A stretch of DNA of 33,991 nt from Nonomuraea zeae (GCF_005889725.1 NZ_VCKX01000120.1:1-33991), one strand, 5' to 3'. Counted from the first letter of the stretch, positions 16,973 to 26,806 are shown. Notes: generated by a model from the sequence alone, not told the origin. Made by a program: numbers and translations.

Positions 16973-17820
16973 GAGCGGTCGAGTGCCAGGTTGAGTTCGA
17001 GCACGTTGACGGCGGGCTCGCCCATGAAGCCGAGCGCCCGGCCGGTGGTGTGCTCGCCGATCAGCGTCTTCACCTGGTCCAGGGCGATCCCGCGTTCCTT
17101 GGCCACGCGGGGTGCCTGGAGGTCGGCGTAGGCGACGGAGATGTGCGGGTCGAGGCCGGAGCCGCTGGCCGCGACCGCGTCGGCGGGCACGGCCACGGCG
17201 CTCACGTCGCCGCGCACGGGCACGGTGCGACCGGCCGCGTAGTCCTCGCCCGGTTTGCCGCACTCCACCGTCAGCCCCTGGTAGGAGGCGATGAAGGGGG
17301 CGGCGGGGCAGGCCTGGTTGACGCTCACGGCCCGGTCGGGGAAGACCTTCAGCACCGCGCCGACCCCGTCAGGGGTGCAGTACGGGCGGGCGCCGCTGAC
17401 GCCCTCCAGCTCGCCGGCCGCCTTGGAGCGGGCGCAGACCTGGGTGAGCAGCGACTGCTTGCCCTCGTCCGGGTTGCCCTCCTCGTCCTTGGCGCCCGGC
17501 ACCGGCAGCACGTCGATGACGTCCTCGGGGCCGAGGTTGCTGGCGCTGGTGGAGGTCGGGTCGTAGCCGTCGCCGGCGGCCGAGGGCCTGGACTGGAAGT
17601 ACTTCCTGACCGGATTGCCGTCCTTGTCGGTGAAGGACTGGCCGATCAGCGCGCTCCCGTGCCCGCCCTCGACGATGGAGCCGTTGGCCTTGCCGTTGAA
17701 CAGCGCCTGGGCGACGCCGGTGGTGACGAGCGGGTAGACGAGCCCGAGCAGCACGGTCAGGACGGCGACCGCGCGGATCGCGGCGAGATGCTGGCGCAAC
17801 CAGCTGGGCAGACGTTCCAT
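16969..17820 (-). CDS. kdpC: KdpC subunit of K+-transporting ATPase, with large insertion
   Basis: A 283-residue protein with a single N-terminal membrane segment (VAVLTVLLGLVYPLVTTGVA). It has the KdpC signatures IGQSF, KYFQSRPSAAGDGYDP, SNLGP, ASGSGLDPHIS and EPAVNVLELNLAL. KdpC stabilises the KdpFABC pump and is thought to raise ATP affinity. Family members are mostly about 190-220 residues. Here an extra segment of some 80-100 residues sits between SNLGPED (about 95-100) and VPADAVAASGSG (about 211), and contains all four cysteines (129, 148, 171, 187). The start follows the kdpB stop with no gap, and the TGA overlaps kdpD. Confidence 0.94.
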   Translation of the reverse strand: MERLPSWLRQHLAAIRAVAVLTVLLGLVYPLVTTGVAQALFNGKANGSIVEGGHGSALIGQSFTDKDGNPVRKYFQSRPSAAGDGYDPTSTSASNLGPEDVIDVLPVPGAKDEEGNPDEGKQSLLTQVCARSKAAGELEGVSGARPYCTPDGVGAVLKVFPDRAVSVNQACPAAPFIASYQGLTVECGKPGEDYAAGRTVPVRGDVSAVAVPADAVAASGSGLDPHISVAYADLQAPRVAKERGIALDQVKTLIGEHTTGRALGFMGEPAVNVLELNLALDRS

Positions 17821-19920
<2,100 letters not shown>

Positions 19921-19921
19921 A

Positions 19922-21583
19922 TCAGGACAGTCCTTCTGCGATCGGGCCGAGCGCGAGTGCCGGGAGGAAGGTGAGGGCGACCAGGATGATCGTCACGCCG
20001 ACGACCATGCCGACGAAGAGCGGCCGGTGGGTCGGCAGCGTGCCCGCGCCCTCCGGCACCGGCTTCTGCCTGGCCAGCGAGCCGGCCAGCGCCAGCACCA
20101 GGATGATCGGCACGAACCTGCCGAACACCATGCACAGGCCGAGCGCGACGTCGTACCAGGGCGTGTTGACCGTGAGGCCGGCGAACGCCGAGCCGTTGTT
20201 GTTGGAGGCGCTGGTGAAGGCGTACAGGATCTCGGACAGGCCGTGCGGGCCCGAGTTGAGCATGCTCGCGCGCTGCTCCGACGAGCCCATCGCGAACGCC
20301 GTGCCGATCAGCACCAGCGTCGGGGTGACCAGGAAGTACAGCGAGGCGAGCTTGATCTCGCGGGCGCCGATCTTCTTGCCCAGGTATTCGGGGGTGCGGC
20401 CGACCATCAGGCCCGCCACGAAGACGGTGATGACGGCGAGGACGAGCATGCCGTACAGGCCCGCGCCGACGCCGCCCGGCGCGACCTCGCCCAGCATCAT
20501 GTTGAACATCGTCATCATGCCGCCGAACGGGGTGTAGGAGTCGTGGAAGGAGTCCACCGCGCCCGTTGACGTGAGCGTCGTGGCGGCGCCGAAGGTGGCC
20601 GAGTTCGAGACGCCGAACCGCAACTCCTTGCCCTCCATGGCCGCGCCGACCGCCTGCGGCACGGTCGCGTGCCCGCCCAGCTCGAAGGCGTTGGTGAGCA
20701 GCACGCTGGCCAGCGCGAGGATGCCCATCACGGCGAGGATCGCGTAGCCCTGCCGGACCTGGCCGACCATCTTGCCGAAGGTGCGCGGCAGCGCGAACGG
20801 GATCACCAGGATCAGGAAGATCTCGAACCAGTTCGTCCAGCTCGTCGCGTTCTCGAAGGGGTGGGCGGAGTTGACGTTGTAGAAGCCGCCGCCGTTGGTG
20901 CCCAGCTCCTTGATGACCTCCTGCGAGGCCACCGGGCCGCCGGTGATGCCCTGGGTGCCGCCGGTCAGCGTGGTGATCTCGTGCACCCCGGAGAAATTCT
21001 GGATCAGGCCGCCCGCCACCAGGATCAGCGCGCCCACGAAGGCGATCGGCAGCAGGATGCGGATCGTGCCGCGGACCAGGTCCACCCAGAAGTTGCCGAT
21101 CGTCTCGGACTTGCGGCGGGCGAAGCCGCGCACCAGCGCGACCGCCACCGCCATGCCCACCGCGGCCGACACGAAGTTCTGCACCGCCAGGGCCGCCATC
21201 TGGGCCAGGTGACCCATCGTCGACTCGCCGGAGTAGGACTGCCAGTTGGTGTTGGTGACGAAGCTGATCGCGGTGTTCCAGGCGATGTGGTCGGTGACCG
21301 GCGCCATGCCCAGGCTCAGCGGCAGCTTGTCCTGCAGCCGCTGGATGCCGTACACGACGAGGACGGAGATCACCGAGAACGCCAGCAGGCTGCGCGCGTA
21401 GACGCCCCAGCTCTGCTCGGCGTCGGCCCGTACGCCGAGCAGCCGGTAGACGCCCCGCTCGACCACGTTGTGCCTGGTCGTCGTGTAGACCCGGTACATG
21501 TGGTCGCCGAGCGGCTTGTGCACCAGCGCCAGCGCGACGATCAAGGAGGCGATGAAGATCATCCCTGCCAGGGTCGGGCTCAT
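19922..21583 (-). CDS. kdpA: KdpA, K+ channel-like subunit of KdpFABC
   Basis: A 553-residue protein with about ten membrane segments and the family signatures AISFVTNTNWQSYSGESTMG, SQEVIKELGTNGGGFYNVNS, AHPFENATSWTNW, LTSTGAVDSFHDSYTPFGG and ASNNNGSAFAGL. The repeated Gly-containing loops (NTNWQSYSGE, GTNGGGFYN, STGAVD, ASNNNGSAF) are the four selectivity-filter regions of this superfamily. It forms the high-affinity potassium pathway. ATG 21583 overlaps the kdpF TGA. Length and domain order are normal. Confidence 0.97.
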   Translation of the reverse strand: MSPTLAGMIFIASLIVALALVHKPLGDHMYRVYTTTRHNVVERGVYRLLGVRADAEQSWGVYARSLLAFSVISVLVVYGIQRLQDKLPLSLGMAPVTDHIAWNTAISFVTNTNWQSYSGESTMGHLAQMAALAVQNFVSAAVGMAVAVALVRGFARRKSETIGNFWVDLVRGTIRILLPIAFVGALILVAGGLIQNFSGVHEITTLTGGTQGITGGPVASQEVIKELGTNGGGFYNVNSAHPFENATSWTNWFEIFLILVIPFALPRTFGKMVGQVRQGYAILAVMGILALASVLLTNAFELGGHATVPQAVGAAMEGKELRFGVSNSATFGAATTLTSTGAVDSFHDSYTPFGGMMTMFNMMLGEVAPGGVGAGLYGMLVLAVITVFVAGLMVGRTPEYLGKKIGAREIKLASLYFLVTPTLVLIGTAFAMGSSEQRASMLNSGPHGLSEILYAFTSASNNNGSAFAGLTVNTPWYDVALGLCMVFGRFVPIILVLALAGSLARQKPVPEGAGTLPTHRPLFVGMVVGVTIILVALTFLPALALGPIAEGLS

Positions 21584-21672
21584 CAGAAGCGCTCCGGGAA
21601 CAGCAGGGCCACGACCATGAAGATCACCAAGGCCACGACGACCACGAGACCGGTGGCGTTGATCGCGCTCAC
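21583..21672 (-). CDS. kdpF: KdpF, small membrane subunit of the Kdp ATPase
   Basis: A 29-residue peptide, MSAINATGLVVVVALVIFMV followed by VALLFPERF, with one membrane helix and the conserved LL(F/Y)PE-F end seen in KdpF. GTG 21672 overlaps the stop of the small ORF upstream, and its TGA overlaps the kdpA ATG (21583). KdpF packs at the KdpA-KdpB interface and stabilises the complex (family knowledge). Confidence 0.9.
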   Translation of the reverse strand: MSAINATGLVVVVALVIFMVVALLFPERF

Positions 21673-21752
21673 AGGCGCTCCACCGCCTTCACCACGAACC
21701 CGAAGATCACGAAGATCGCGATCGTCAGGGCCACGAAGATGACGTCAGCCAT
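21669..21752 (-). CDS. 27-residue membrane peptide leading the kdp operon
   Basis: It encodes MADVIFVALTIAIFVIFGFV followed by VKAVERL: one predicted membrane helix with a basic C-terminal end. GAGGAG lies 5 nt before ATG 21752, the best Shine-Dalgarno of the operon. The TGA overlaps the kdpF GTG by 4 nt (GTGA), so the two are translationally coupled. It is not KdpF itself, since the LLFPERF end is in the next gene. It may be a KdpF-like extra subunit or a regulatory peptide; no assigned function is known to me. Confidence 0.75.
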   Translation of the reverse strand: MADVIFVALTIAIFVIFGFVVKAVERL

Positions 21753-21945
21753 CTCGGCTCCTCAACTCTGGAACATGTCTTACCGCCCGGAATGAGCGGC
21801 GCACGACCCAGCAAAACCCGGAAAAAGAGCCCTTTTGTCGTTCTTGACGGCTTCCATACGGCGGTGGGGTGAATATTGACGCGATTCGTACGCGGCCCGC
21901 GCGAACCGGCCGCTCACCCTGCGACGGGCGAGCTCGGGGGCCCGC
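21753..21945 (-). promoter_or_regulatory. kdp operon leader and promoter region
   Basis: About 190 bp separate the first kdp ORF from the next minus-strand gene, and all seven downstream genes depend on it because they overlap or abut. AT-richer patches (GTCAATATTCACC on the minus strand near 21868-21880, and an AAAAGGGCTCTTTTT stretch near 21821-21835) stand out from the GC-rich surroundings. I cannot define -35/-10 or KdpE boxes with confidence. Confidence 0.4.
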
Positions 21946-22599
21946 TCAGCCGAGGACGAACGGGAGTTTCGCCGCCAGATCGCCCAGCGCGGCCTGCTCC
22001 GCACCGGTCGGCGTGCGACGGCCGGTGCCGACCAGCAGCGCGTCCTGGTCGGAGAACGAGGCGGGGAACGGGGTCCCGGTGATCTGCTCCAGCGCCGCGC
22101 GGGCCGCCGCGAGGGTCTCGGCGGGCGGCTGGGCGGCCGACGGCAGGTGCGCGATCAGGTCGAGGTGGTGCAGGGTCCATTCGAGCACGTACGCGGACAG
22201 GTAGTCGCCGGCGGTCAGCACCTCGTCGCGGGTGCTCACGCGGACGGCGGGATCGGCGAGTTCGGCGGCGCGGCCCGCGGCCGAGCCGACGTCGTCGAGG
22301 TGGAACTTGAGCCAGCGCGGCTCGCCGTACGCGGCGGCCAGCCGGGGGATCAGCGCGTCGAGCGGATCCTCGCCGGTCGGGGGCTCGACGAGCTGCCAGT
22401 AGGTGGCCGCGTTCACCGTCGGCTCGGCGTCGGCGGGCGTGACCAGGGTGATCAGGACGTCCTGGGCGTCGATCACCAGGTGGCACACCAGGTCGCGCAC
22501 GAGCCAGCCGCGGCAGCCGGACGGCCGCTCGAAGTCCTCGTCGGGAAGCTCGGCGACCGCCGCGCGCAACGCCGTCCAAGAGCGGGAGAAGAGATCCAC
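21946..22599 (-). CDS. DinB-fold / maleylpyruvate isomerase N-terminal-like protein
   Basis: About 217 residues from GTG 22599 (VDLFSRSWTALRAAVAELPD). The frame is open further upstream, but that part has no family-like sequence. FERPSGCRGWLVRDLVCHLV with its conserved His, and later YVLEWTLHHLDLIAHL with a paired His, match the metal-binding helical bundle of mycothiol-dependent maleylpyruvate isomerase/DinB-like proteins of actinobacteria. Such proteins use mycothiol in isomerase or detoxifying S-transfer reactions, but the substrate cannot be told. The RBS is weak, so the start is uncertain. It is separated from kdp by about 190 bp and is probably independent of it. Confidence 0.75.
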   Translation of the reverse strand: MDLFSRSWTALRAAVAELPDEDFERPSGCRGWLVRDLVCHLVIDAQDVLITLVTPADAEPTVNAATYWQLVEPPTGEDPLDALIPRLAAAYGEPRWLKFHLDDVGSAAGRAAELADPAVRVSTRDEVLTAGDYLSAYVLEWTLHHLDLIAHLPSAAQPPAETLAAARAALEQITGTPFPASFSDQDALLVGTGRRTPTGAEQAALGDLAAKLPFVLG

Positions 22600-22655
22600 T
22601 GCGGCACGGTAACGCCGGACGGGAACGGCGGACAAGCAGGTCGCGCTTCTGACGC

Positions 22656-23048
22656 TCACATGAAGGCGTCGTGAGCCCAGGCGGACGTCGCCGTGGTGAT
22701 CATGCATGGCGGCGCTGTACCCGGCTTGATGACAGCGCGGGCGGCCGCCCGGTAGGCCGGGGGCACGACGCCGCGCCCGGTGCACAGCGTGAAGGTCGCT
22801 CCCGCGGCGGTCTGGAGCAGGACGCTGCAGCCGGGCAGGGGCTGGTTGTCGAAGGAGCCGACGGGATGGGCGAGCGCGGCGACCCCGGCACAGGTGAGGT
22901 AGCTCCGGGCGACGGCTGGCGCCGCGAAGTCGGCGTTGCGGTAAAGGATCACTTTCCCGGCCGGCGCGGCGGCGGCGGGACCCGCCACGAGCAGCGCCGG
23001 CAGGGCGATCAACGCCGCCATCCCCGCCAGCAGAACAGGATTTTTCAC
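22656..23048 (-). CDS. Small secreted protein, peptidase-inhibitor I36/crystallin-like (tentative)
   Basis: 130 residues from GTG 23048, chosen for AGGAG 5 nt upstream. A longer frame from 23096 lacks an RBS. The signal peptide is VKNPVLLAGMAALIALPALL followed by VAGPAAAAPA. The mature part begins GKVILYRNADFAAPAVARSY, which recalls the beta/gamma-crystallin-like opening of I36-type secreted proteins. It has four cysteines in the mature chain (LTCAG, PGCSV, TLCTG, PPCMI), enough for two disulfides. Exported; function unknown. The upstream region carries an inverted repeat TTAAC-CTGA-GTTAA (23077-23090) that may be an operator. Confidence 0.65.
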   Translation of the reverse strand: MKNPVLLAGMAALIALPALLVAGPAAAAPAGKVILYRNADFAAPAVARSYLTCAGVAALAHPVGSFDNQPLPGCSVLLQTAAGATFTLCTGRGVVPPAYRAAARAVIKPGTAPPCMITTATSAWAHDAFM

Positions 23049-23283
23049 GAGATCTCCTACTCGATGCGGAATCTCATTAACCTGAGTTAACTGCAATGTC
23101 CCGAGAATAAACTCACGAGCCCCAAGCCGTCAACTGGCATGCACGTAACCTCGCAACTTGGATCCACACCAGTTGATGAGACCGGCCCGCCGCCTATCAA
23201 CTGGCGTAAGTAGGAAGGCATCGATCCCAGCCACCCGAGTTACTCCTCTGGTAGCCTGGCGAGCACGGGGCGAGGAGGTGTGG
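23049..23283. promoter_or_regulatory. Divergent promoter region with TCAACTGG boxes
   Basis: It separates the secreted-protein gene (minus) from the XRE operon (plus). TCAACTGG occurs at 23130-23137 and 23197-23204, and in inverted orientation (CCAGTTGA) at 23169-23176. The spacing is 39 and 28 bp. A separate inverted repeat TTAAC-CTGA-GTTAA lies at 23077-23090. The boxes are good candidates for autoregulatory binding by the XRE protein encoded next (inference). Confidence 0.5.
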
Positions 23284-23718
23284 ATGCCCAAGGGCTCAAC
23301 GGAGGCCGCGCGCACGCTAGCGGCCAAGCTCGACCACCTGTTTCACACCGTGCGTCCGAGCCACGGCGAATACACCCACGAGGAGGTCGCCGCAGCGCTG
23401 CGTGACAGCGGTGGTCCGACGATCTCGGCCACCTACGTCTGGCAGCTGCGCAAAGGTCTGCGCGACAACCCGACCAAGCGTCACCTCGAAGCGCTCGCAG
23501 GCTTCTTCGGCGTCCCACCGGCCTACTTCTTCGACGAGACGGCCGCCGAGCGCATCGACGCCGAGCTTGAGCTGCTCAACGCCTTGCGCGACGCATCGGT
23601 CAGGCAGATCGCGCTGCGCGCATCGGGCCTCTCCCCCAAGAGCCTCAACGCCATCACCGAGATGGTCGAGCGGGTACGCGAGTTGGAAGGACTGCCTGAC
23701 GCGACCAAAGGGGCATGA
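23284..23718 (+). CDS. XRE-family helix-turn-helix regulator
   Basis: A 144-residue protein. ATG 23284 is preceded by GAGGAGGTG, so the longer upstream frame is not used. Residues about 20-80 form an XRE-type HTH: EYTHEEVAAALRDSGGPTIS, ATYVWQLRKGLRDNPTKRHL and EALAGFFGVPPAYFFD. The C-terminal part (ELELLNALRDASVRQIALRA, GLSPKSLNAITEMVERVREL) is a helical tail typical of actinobacterial XRE proteins that travel with ImmA/IrrE peptidases. Its stop overlaps the start of the peptidase gene (ATGA at 23715-23718). By analogy with ImmR/ImmA and DdrO/IrrE it may be a repressor cleaved or displaced with help of the next gene's product. Confidence 0.87.
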   Translation: MPKGSTEAARTLAAKLDHLFHTVRPSHGEYTHEEVAAALRDSGGPTISATYVWQLRKGLRDNPTKRHLEALAGFFGVPPAYFFDETAAERIDAELELLNALRDASVRQIALRASGLSPKSLNAITEMVERVRELEGLPDATKGA

Positions 23719-24257
23719 TGTCCGCAGTTCCGTTCAGACGGCTGCGCCGCAGCTGTGAGGCCAGGCTGGACAAACTGCCGTTGCCGCAGCCTTTCACCGC
23801 CGAGGCGCTGTGCGCGCAGGTGGCCGCCCAGCGCGGACGGCCCATCCGGCTGGTGCCGATGGCCCGCGGCGCCGGCGTGTGCGGCATGTGGGTGTCGGCC
23901 GGCGACTGCGACCTCATCTTCTACGAGCAGGCCACGACCTCCCCGCACCAGCAGCACATCATCCTGCACGAGCTCAGCCACCTGATGTGCGACCACTACC
24001 CCGCCGGCCTCCCCCACCCCGACCAGTGGCGGCACCTGCTCCCGGACCTCGATCCGCAGATGGTGCACCGCGTCCTGGGCCGCACGACGTACAGCGCCAT
24101 CGAAGAGCAGGAGGCCGAGCTGCTCGCCTCGCTCATCCAGGCGCGCGCGGGCAAGCTCGCCGCGCTCGAGGTCGTCGCCGAGACCAACGCGCTGACCGGA
24201 CGCATCAGGGCCCTGCTCGACTGGTCCGGCTCCGGCCGTCCCGAGCGGCCTTCCTGA
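23715..24257 (+). CDS. ImmA/IrrE-type zinc metallopeptidase
   Basis: A 180-residue protein with the gluzincin motif HIILHELSHLMCDH (HELSH at residues 85-89) and a downstream Glu-rich helix (AIEEQEAELLASLI) that supplies the third ligand in this family. There is no signal peptide, so it acts in the cytoplasm. ImmA/IrrE peptidases relieve repression by cleaving or inactivating a partner XRE repressor, here presumably the upstream overlapping gene. Two adjacent ATGs (23715, 23718) exist and both are compatible. The next gene starts 2 nt after its stop, so the three genes form an operon. Confidence 0.85.
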   Translation: MMSAVPFRRLRRSCEARLDKLPLPQPFTAEALCAQVAAQRGRPIRLVPMARGAGVCGMWVSAGDCDLIFYEQATTSPHQQHIILHELSHLMCDHYPAGLPHPDQWRHLLPDLDPQMVHRVLGRTTYSAIEEQEAELLASLIQARAGKLAALEVVAETNALTGRIRALLDWSGSGRPERPS

Positions 24258-24259
24258 CC

Positions 24260-25450
24260 ATGGCCGAGGCCCTGCGCCACTACGGCCCCGCCGTGATCGC
24301 CTGGGTCCTGCTCGCCTACCGCGTGCGCAAGGGCCTGCGCGGGCCGCCCGACCCGGCCAGGGACACCGTCTGGCTCCTCCTGCTGGGCCTGTCGCTGTCG
24401 CTGACCCTGCTGACCCCAGCCGTCTACCTGTTCGTCGGCCGCGTCACCGGGATCCCGAACCTGGCCCGGCTGCTCGGCCACGGCAGCATGCTCGTCGTCG
24501 CCTGGTCGGCCAGAACCTTCCTGTGGCACCTGAGCCACCCGGCCTCCGCCGCCCGGCCGCTCACCCGCCTGCACCTCGCCGCGCTCGCCCTCACCTTCGT
24601 GGTGATGTGCACGCTGTTCGCTGCGGCGGACACACCGGTCGACGACGTGCGCTTCGCCGCCCGCTACGCGGCCGCGCCGTGGGTCCTCGAGTACTGGATC
24701 ATCTACATCGCCTACCTGATCCCGGCCTTCACCAGCATGGCCGTGCTCGGCCGGCAGTACGCGCGGATGAGCACCGCACCGCTGCTCCGCGTCGGCCTGC
24801 GGCTGGTCACGGTGGGCGCGTACCTCGCCATCGGCTACCACCTGCACAAGGCCGTGGCCTTCGCCGCCGAGCGCTTCTCCTTCTCATATCCGCTCACCGG
24901 CAACCTCCTGGCCGACGGCATCCTGCCACTGCTGGGCCACCTGCTCGTGCTGAGCGGCGCCACGCTGCCGGCCTGGGGCCGGCTGGTGAACGCGCCCGCC
25001 TCGCTCGTCTGGCTCGGCCGCTACCGCACCTACCAGGCGCTGCGCCCCCTGTGGCGGGCCCTGTACGCGGCCAGCCCGCACATCGCGCTCACCCCGGCCA
25101 CCCCCGCCCTGCTCGACCTGCTGACGGTCCGCGACCTGAACCTGCGCCTCTACCGCCGCGTCATCGAGATCAGGGACGGCCGCCTGGCCCTGGCGCCGTA
25201 CCTGGACCCGGACGTCGCGGCGGCCGCCCGCGCCGGCGCCGCCCGGACCGGCCTGCACGGGCAGGCGCTGGACGCCGCCGCCGAGGCCGCCGCCCTGCAC
25301 GCCGCCCTGCGGGCGAAGGCCCGCGGCGTGCTCGCCGTCCCCGACCCGGTCGCCCAGACGCCGGGCGGAGGAGACCTCGACAGCGACACCGCCTTCCTAC
25401 GGGAGGTGGCCCGCGCCTTCCACCGCCTGAAGACCCCAGCCAGCGCCTGA
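24260..25450 (+). CDS. MAB_1171c-type integral membrane protein
   Basis: A 396-residue protein. The first about 250 residues hold some seven hydrophobic segments (AVIAWVLLAYRV, VWLLLLGLSLSLTLLTPAVY, LALTFVVMCTLFAA, YWIIYIAYLIPAFTSMAVLG, LLGHLLVLSGATL). A cytosolic C-terminal domain follows (LVWLGRYRTYQALRPLWRAL, LNLRLYRRVIEIRDG), characteristic of the actinobacterial MAB_1171c/DUF6545 putative transporter family. No substrate is known. Genes of this family are repeatedly found behind XRE and ImmA-like genes (general knowledge). The 2-nt gap to the peptidase implies co-transcription. A 14-bp direct repeat (CGCCTGAAGACCCC) straddles its stop codon. Confidence 0.78.
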   Translation: MAEALRHYGPAVIAWVLLAYRVRKGLRGPPDPARDTVWLLLLGLSLSLTLLTPAVYLFVGRVTGIPNLARLLGHGSMLVVAWSARTFLWHLSHPASAARPLTRLHLAALALTFVVMCTLFAAADTPVDDVRFAARYAAAPWVLEYWIIYIAYLIPAFTSMAVLGRQYARMSTAPLLRVGLRLVTVGAYLAIGYHLHKAVAFAAERFSFSYPLTGNLLADGILPLLGHLLVLSGATLPAWGRLVNAPASLVWLGRYRTYQALRPLWRALYAASPHIALTPATPALLDLLTVRDLNLRLYRRVIEIRDGRLALAPYLDPDVAAAARAGAARTGLHGQALDAAAEAAALHAALRAKARGVLAVPDPVAQTPGGGDLDSDTAFLREVARAFHRLKTPASA

Positions 25451-25527
25451 AGACCCCGCCACCGGCCGCGCGCCGCGAGCCGGGAGTCAGCCCGTCCCGC
25501 CGCCGGCCCCGATGCCCACGACGGTGA

Positions 25528-25914
25528 TCACACGTTGCCCAGCACGCGCGTCACCTGGATCTCCACGACCACCCGGGACGGGTTGACCCGGGGCGGCTTG
25601 TAGCGGGCGGCGTAGCGGCGCTCGGCGTCGGCCACCTCCTCGGGCCCGGTCCTGATCACCGCGCGTCCCTCCAGCGTGGACCACCGGCGGCCGTCCACCT
25701 GGCAGAGCGCCACCAGCGCCCCGGACGCGCCGATGAGCCCGGCCTTGTACGAGCCGCCCGAGGTGATCACCCGGGCCACGGCGGTCTCCAGATCCAGGGT
25801 GGCTCCCACGGGCACCACGTGCGGCGGCCGGCCCGGGCGGGCGGTGGAGAGCGTGCACAGGTGTCTTTCCTGCCAGAACGCGGCGAATCCGGCGCCCTGC
25901 TCGACCAGGTTCAC
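25528..25914 (-). CDS. PPOX/split-barrel flavin- or F420-binding protein
   Basis: About 128 residues. FAAFWQERHLCTLSTARPGR, PPHVVPVGATLD, then GALVALCQVDGRRWSTLEGR and AVIRTGPEEVADAERRYAAR match the pyridoxamine-5'-phosphate-oxidase-like split barrel, of the short actinobacterial F420-dependent type. Such proteins reduce or bind F420/FMN substrates; this one's substrate is unknown. GTG 25914 is chosen because AGGAGG lies just upstream (25918-25923). GTG 25941 is an alternative that would add nine residues. Its promoter region holds an inverted repeat. Confidence 0.75.
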   Translation of the reverse strand: MNLVEQGAGFAAFWQERHLCTLSTARPGRPPHVVPVGATLDLETAVARVITSGGSYKAGLIGASGALVALCQVDGRRWSTLEGRAVIRTGPEEVADAERRYAARYKPPRVNPSRVVVEIQVTRVLGNV

Positions 25915-25924
25915 GGGCCTCCTC

Positions 25925-25943
25925 GTGTGAATCGCGATCACAC
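25925..25943. promoter_or_regulatory. Inverted repeat before the split-barrel gene
   Basis: GTGTGA (25925-25930) and TCACAC (25938-25943) with a 7-nt spacer form a CRP- or GntR-like dyad. It sits directly upstream of the RBS for the GTG 25914 start. Operator function is inferred. Confidence 0.35.
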
Positions 25944-26100
25944 ATCGTATATCCGCCTCTCCGGCAGGCTCATCCAGGTGAAGCGGGCCAGCCTCGCCCG
26001 ATCCGCCGGGGCGCCTACCCGGGCAGCCCCGACGAGATCCTGATCTCCGGGCCGGTCGGCGAGGTCGGCGAGCGCCGAGGGGTGGAGCGGCGCCGGGCGG

Positions 26101-26703
26101 TCACGCGACCCCTGCGCGCGCCGCCGCCAGCGCCCCCGCCGCGGCGCGGTCCGCGGCGGCGTCGTCGAGCGGTTCCCCGGTGTTGAGCAGCGCGTAGTAC
26201 AGAGGCGCGGACACGGCGGCGATCACCCGGCGCGGATCGGTCCCCGCGGGTAGTTCGCCGCGCTCGACGGCGTCGGTGACGCAGCCGGCCCATTCGTCGA
26301 TGCGCACGGCGTAGAAGCGGTGCAACGCCTGGGCGGCCTCCTCGTTGCAGAGCGAGGCGGCGATCAGCGCCTTGAACAGGCGCCCCTGCCGGGGGTCGGT
26401 GAGGGTCTTGACGACCAGGCGGGCGTTGTCCCGCAGATCCCGCTCGACGCTGCCGGTGCGCGAGCGGGGCAGCGACCCCTGTGCCATGTCGTCGAGCAGG
26501 TCGGCGGCGAGGGCGCCCGAGGTGCCCCAGCGACGGTAGACGGTGGTCTTCCCGACCCCGGCCACGCGGGCGATCTCGGCCAGGTCGAGGGCCTCGAAAC
26601 CCCTCTCGGCCAGGGCGTCGCCGGCGGCCTGGAGCACGGCTTCGCGGACGCGGGCGGTACGCCCGCCGGGCCGGACGGCGCCAGGCGGCGGTGCGGCGGC
26701 CAT
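26101..26703 (-). CDS. TetR-family transcriptional regulator
   Basis: A 200-residue protein. The N-terminal HTH reads VREAVLQAAGDALAERGFEA, LDLAEIARVAGVGKTTVYRR, WGTSGALAADLL, the TetR consensus with KTTVYRRW. The C-terminal ligand domain (DLRDNARLVVKTLTDPRQGR, FYAVRIDEWAGCVTDAVERG) is of the TetR_C type often seen with multidrug exporters. ATG 26703 lies divergent to the MFS exporter gene, with two operator-like sequences between them. It is probably an autoregulating repressor of the exporter and of the downstream enzymes; the ligand is unknown. Confidence 0.9.
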   Translation of the reverse strand: MAAAPPPGAVRPGGRTARVREAVLQAAGDALAERGFEALDLAEIARVAGVGKTTVYRRWGTSGALAADLLDDMAQGSLPRSRTGSVERDLRDNARLVVKTLTDPRQGRLFKALIAASLCNEEAAQALHRFYAVRIDEWAGCVTDAVERGELPAGTDPRRVIAAVSAPLYYALLNTGEPLDDAAADRAAAGALAAARAGVA

Positions 26704-26729
26704 ATGAACCCCTTTCAGCCAAGGACCCC

Positions 26730-26806
26730 TTATCGGGACCTGAGTTCCCTTAGAGCGTCACAGGTGCTACTGTTCCCTCATCTTAACGGAACCAGAGAAC
26801 CGTTTA
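26730..26806. promoter_or_regulatory. Two TetR operator candidates in the tetR-MFS divergent region
   Basis: Site 1 (26730-26753) is TTATCGGGA-CCTGA-GTTCCCTTAG. Site 2 (26783-26806) is TTAACGGAA-CCAGA-GAACCGTTTA. Both fit a 9-5-10 dyad layout, half-site about TTAAcGGgA. The same layout recurs twice in front of the GDSL hydrolase gene at 30456-30527. Start-to-start spacing is 53 bp. Confidence 0.65.

Noticed and set aside
16973..17263. N-terminal extension of kdpD to 946 residues
   Set aside because: The extra residues are Arg-rich and overlap kdpC; the ATG at 16972 has the coupled ATGA junction and begins the KdpD domain.
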